Origin: Anaeramoeba ignava
Taxonomy: Eukaryota > Metamonada > Anaeramoebidae
Assembly: GCA_028826165.1 (NCBI GenBank)
Contig: JAPDFW010000141.1
Span: 1 to 64,000, forward strand
Length of the DNA: 64,000 nucleotides
Reading direction: 5' to 3'
Position numbers and translations under genes: made by a program. The notes beneath the pieces were generated by a model, which saw nothing but the letters and a program-made list of their open reading frames with translations, was not told the DNA's origin and did no database searches. Of the stretch, positions 60,809 through 64,000 are shown in pieces. How positions within the stretch are numbered: position 1 is the first letter of the stretch; each line of letters opens with the position of its first letter.

Positions 60809-60847
60809 ATTTTTATTATAAAAAAGAAGAAAAAAAAAGAAAGAAAA

Positions 60848-60856
60848 AAATGAAAA
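60848..60856 (-). promoter_or_regulatory. TTTTCATTTTTTT motif upstream of ZUP1-like gene
   Basis: About 40 bases before the ATG at 60808, in a 170-bp divergent promoter shared with the ankyrin gene at 60979. Confidence 0.4.
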
Positions 60857-60928
60857 TTAAATTTTTTTTTTTGTTTTTAAATTTTTTTTTGTATTTGTTT
60901 TTATTCTTAAAATTTTAAAAATAAAAAA

Positions 60929-60938
60929 TTTCATTTTT
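60929..60938 (+). promoter_or_regulatory. TTTCATTTTT motif upstream of the ankyrin gene
   Basis: About 45 bases before the ATG at 60979. Confidence 0.4.
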
Positions 60939-60978
60939 ATTTTTTCTTTTTTCTTTTTCTTATTTTTAATAAAAAGAA

Positions 60979-63900
60979 ATGTTAGAATTTATTGAAGAAA
61001 CAAAAACAGAAACAAATTCAATATTAAATAAACTTTTACAAAGTATTGAAAAAGAAGAAATTGAAGAAATTGAAAAAATCATTTCGGAACATAAAAAAGC
61101 AGAAAACTTAACTGAACCACTTAATCTTAATACACCACTTCATTTTGCATGTAAATTAGGAAAAAAAGAAGTTGTTGAATTATTTTTGAAATATGAAGCT
61201 GACGTAAATTTTCAAAATGATGATAATCAAAATTGTTTGCATATCGTGACTATGAATTCAAATTCACCTCAAATAATTAATCTTTTATTATCAAAAGGTG
61301 CTCAGATTTTTAAGGATAGATTTGGTAATTCTCCGTTAATTTATTCTTTATCTCGGAATATTAATCTTGAATCAATTAAATTACTTCTTGAAAATGGTGG
61401 AAATATTAATGAAACTGTAAATAATTTTTGAAATGAATTCAAAAGAATATTAAATTGAATTGAATTAAATATTGAATTGAATTGAATATTGAATTGAATT
61501 GAATATTAAATTAAATATTGAATTGAATTGAATATTAAATTGAATATTGAATTGAATATTGAATTAAATATTGAAATGAATATTGAATTAAATATTGAAA
61601 TGAATTGAATATTGAATTGAATATTGATTTGAATTGAATATTGAATATTAAATATTGAATTGAATATTGAATTGAATTGAATTGAATATTGAATTGAATT
61701 GAATATTAAATTGAATATTTAATTGGAATTGAAATGAATATTGAATGAATATTGAATTGAATATTAAATTGAATATTGAAATATTAAATATTGAATTGAA
61801 ATTGAATTGAATATTGAATATTGAAATGAATGAATATTGAATTGGAATTGAATATTGAATTGAATATTGAATTGAATTGAAATCAAAATTAAATAAATAT
61901 TGAAATTGAATTGAATATTTGAAATTGAATTAGGTAAAATTGAATATTAAGTGAATATTGAATATTAAATTGAATATTGAATTGAATATTGAATATTAAA
62001 TTAAATTAAAATTGAACAAAATATTTGAATACAAATTAAATATTAAATATGAAAAATTGAATTAATTGAATGAATGAATTGGAATTGAATTGAATATTGG
62101 GAATTGGTGAATTGAATGAATTGAAAATTGAAATTGAATATTGAATATTGAATCGAATATTGAATTGGGTGAATATTGAATATTGAATCGAATGAATTGA
62201 ATTGAATCGAATTGAATATTGAATATTGAATTGAATATTGAATATTAAATTGAATATTGAATTGAATATTGGTGAATATTAAATTGAATATTTGAATATT
62301 GAATCAAAATTGAAATGAATATTGAATATTGAAATTATTGAATTGAATATGAATATGAATATTGAATATTGAATATTGAATTGAATATTGAAATTTGAAA
62401 TTGAATATTGGAATTAAAATAAAATTGAATATTGAATATTGAATTGAATATTGAAATTGAATTGAAATTGAATATTGAATGAATTGAATTGAATATTGAA
62501 TTGAATTAAATATTGAAATTGAATATTGAATTGAATATTAAATTGAATATTAAATTGAATTGAATATTGAATTAAATATGAATATTGAATATTTGAATTG
62601 AATTGAATATTGAATTGAATATTAAATTAAATTGAATATTTGAATATTGAATTGAATATTGAAATTTGAAAAATTGAAATTTTTAATTGAATATTGAATT
62701 GAATATTAAATTAAATTTGAATTGAATTGAATAAAATTGAATTTGTTGGATTTTTTAATATTAAATTTGTTTAATTTTTTAATATTAAATTTGTTAATTT
62801 TTAATATTAAATTTGTTAAATTTTTTAATATTAAATTTGTTGGATTTTTTAATATTAAATTTGTTAAATTAGGATAAGAAAAAAACTCCCTTGTTATTTA
62901 TCGCAATCACAAAAACAAAAGATATTGAAATTTTAAAATATCTCATTTCAAAAGGTGCAAACCCAAAAGAAATTAACAAAGATGTATCCCTTCTAGAATT
63001 AGCAATACTTTCTCATTCATCAATAGAAATCATTCAATTCCTCATCAATTTAGGAATAGATCCAAAAAGAAAATCCAGAAAAGGATTTGATTCTCTATTC
63101 CACGCTCTTAAAAACAAAAGCGAATATGAAGTTATCAAATTATTGCTTTCATACGGATTTGAAATTATGCCAAAAGACTTAAACAGAGATACACCAATCC
63201 AAAATTGTATAAGATCCAAAACAGAAATCAAAATATTAGAATTGCTTTTATCTCACACAACAAAGGAAGAAATTGAGAATTATCCAAAAGAAAATTTAAT
63301 TCAGTTTGCTCTTTCATGCAATGCATCAATCGAAGTTATTGAAAAATTGATTAGTTTTGGTGTGCCAATTAACGTAGAACATCCAACAAAAGGAACAGCT
63401 TTAAGACAAGTCTTTGAAAGGCAACTCGAGAAATCTTATATTAAAATATTGCTTGAAAATGGAGCCTTGGTCAAAGAACCCAAAAATGACGAAGAAACCA
63501 AACAAGCTTTGCAATCAACTCTTCACTCAATCATCAAATCCACTTCTGAAACTTCCTTTGTGGATTTACTACTTAAAAAAGGAGCAGTTGTTTCATCAGA
63601 ACTTATTCCAGATGCATTAAGAAATTTCCCAATGTTCGAATACATTTGCCAATTCGCGCAGCCTGATATCAAATGGGAAAACTACACATACCAATTTTTC
63701 ATCTTTAGTAAAAAAAGAACTTTGGAAGAAGTCAAGTTTTTTGCTTCACTCTTCAAAGATATCAATGTAATCGATGATACAGAACGCACACTTCTTCATT
63801 ATGCTTGCAGAAACAGGTATTTCACACCTGAAATGCTGGAGTTTTTGATTTCAAAAGGCGCAGATATAAATAAGATTAATGATTCAAGAGATACTCCTTT

Positions 63901-64000
63901 CCAATTATTTTTAACTAGCAACACACCCAAATTCTATGAAAAACATGTTGAACAATGCAAAGAAATGATCCAAATTTTTTTGAAAAACGGAGCAAAAGTG
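60979..64000 (+). CDS. Ankyrin-repeat protein, cut by the right edge
   Basis: Exon 1 (60979-61416, phase 0) begins MLEFIEETKTETNSIL and has ankyrin units such as NTPLHFACKLGKKEVVELF, QNCLHIVTMNSNSPQIINL and NSPLIYSLSRNINLESIKL. Exon 2 starts at 62873 after ATTAG (DKKKTPLLFIAITKTKD) and stays open to the window end, with many further units: IEILKYLISKGANPKEI, RTLLHYACRNRYFTPEML and DTPFQLF. No catalytic domain is seen before the edge. Unlike the ankyrin-BTB gene at 13.7-18.7 kb, one exon here encodes many repeats and no micro-exons occur. A scaffold role is likely; domains beyond the edge are unknown. Confidence 0.85.
61417..62872 (+). repeat. TTGAATATTGAAT repeat filling the ankyrin-gene intron
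   Basis: About 1.46 kb of ATTGAATTGAATATT units. The last 130 bases change to TTTTTTAATATTAAATTTGT units just before the acceptor. Confidence 0.9.

Noticed and set aside
1-64000. tRNA, rRNA or snRNA genes
   Set aside because: No convincing cloverleaf box A/box B pair or rRNA-like segment was seen; short structured RNAs could be missed by eye.

Overview
The window is nuclear DNA of a unicellular eukaryote. It is very AT-rich, and it has spliceosomal GT-AG introns (mostly 50-90 nt), the standard stop codons, and a eukaryotic gene set: an Arp2/3 subunit, a kinesin, neurobeachin, a Rab, a USP, ZUP1 and BTB, BACK, TLDc and ankyrin proteins. Asn/Gln/Lys/Glu-rich low-complexity tracts sit inside coding regions. 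The gene mix, the base composition and a poly-T core-promoter motif with a central TCA (close to the parabasalid Inr) fit an amoeboid metamonad such as Anaeramoeba. That assignment is inference and was not checked by search.

Layout. 1-2.1 kb: two tandem actin-like copies with broken frames. 2.3-4.3 kb: ARPC2 in four exons. 4.6-6.2 kb (-): BTB-BACK-TLDc protein. 6.4-9.0 kb: satellite of 18 units of about 144-145 bp. 9.2-13.6 kb: kinesin-6-like motor. 13.7-18.7 kb (-): ankyrin-BTB gene whose ankyrin exons are separated by introns that appear to carry 28 exons of 3 nt (one of 6 nt). 18.9-20.8 kb: RNase Z-like hydrolase and a PAS-GAF protein. 20.9-23.0 kb: coiled-coil protein. 23.2-35.6 kb: neurobeachin-type BEACH/WD40 protein. 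36.3-38.8 kb (-): GATA finger protein with a BAH-like C-terminus. 39.2-41.2 kb: USP deubiquitinase. 41.4-44.1 kb (-): SH3 protein. 44.5-49.5 kb: membrane-anchored subtilisin. 49.6-52.1 kb: a possible PD-(D/E)XK protein and a small unknown. 52.1-56.5 kb (-): Rab gene, one of whose introns carries a complete Mutator-like transposon with perfect 38-bp terminal inverted repeats. 57.0-58.1 kb (-): small protein with endocytic-type peptide motifs. 58.3-60.8 kb (-): ZUP1-like protease. 61.0 kb to the right edge: ankyrin-repeat gene, cut by the window.

Several genes serve membrane traffic and the actin or tubulin cytoskeleton (ARPC2, Rab, neurobeachin, SH3 protein, endocytic-motif protein, kinesin), but nothing suggests co-transcription. 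Genes lie on both strands and nearly every one has its own TTTTTCATTTTTT-like element upstream.

Two global patterns matter. Almost every long intron consists of one private AT-rich microsatellite. About fifteen reading-frame breaks are each explained by a one-base change (two bases in one case) in a homopolymer, which looks like uncorrected long-read indels, although the actin-like pair may be genuinely decayed.
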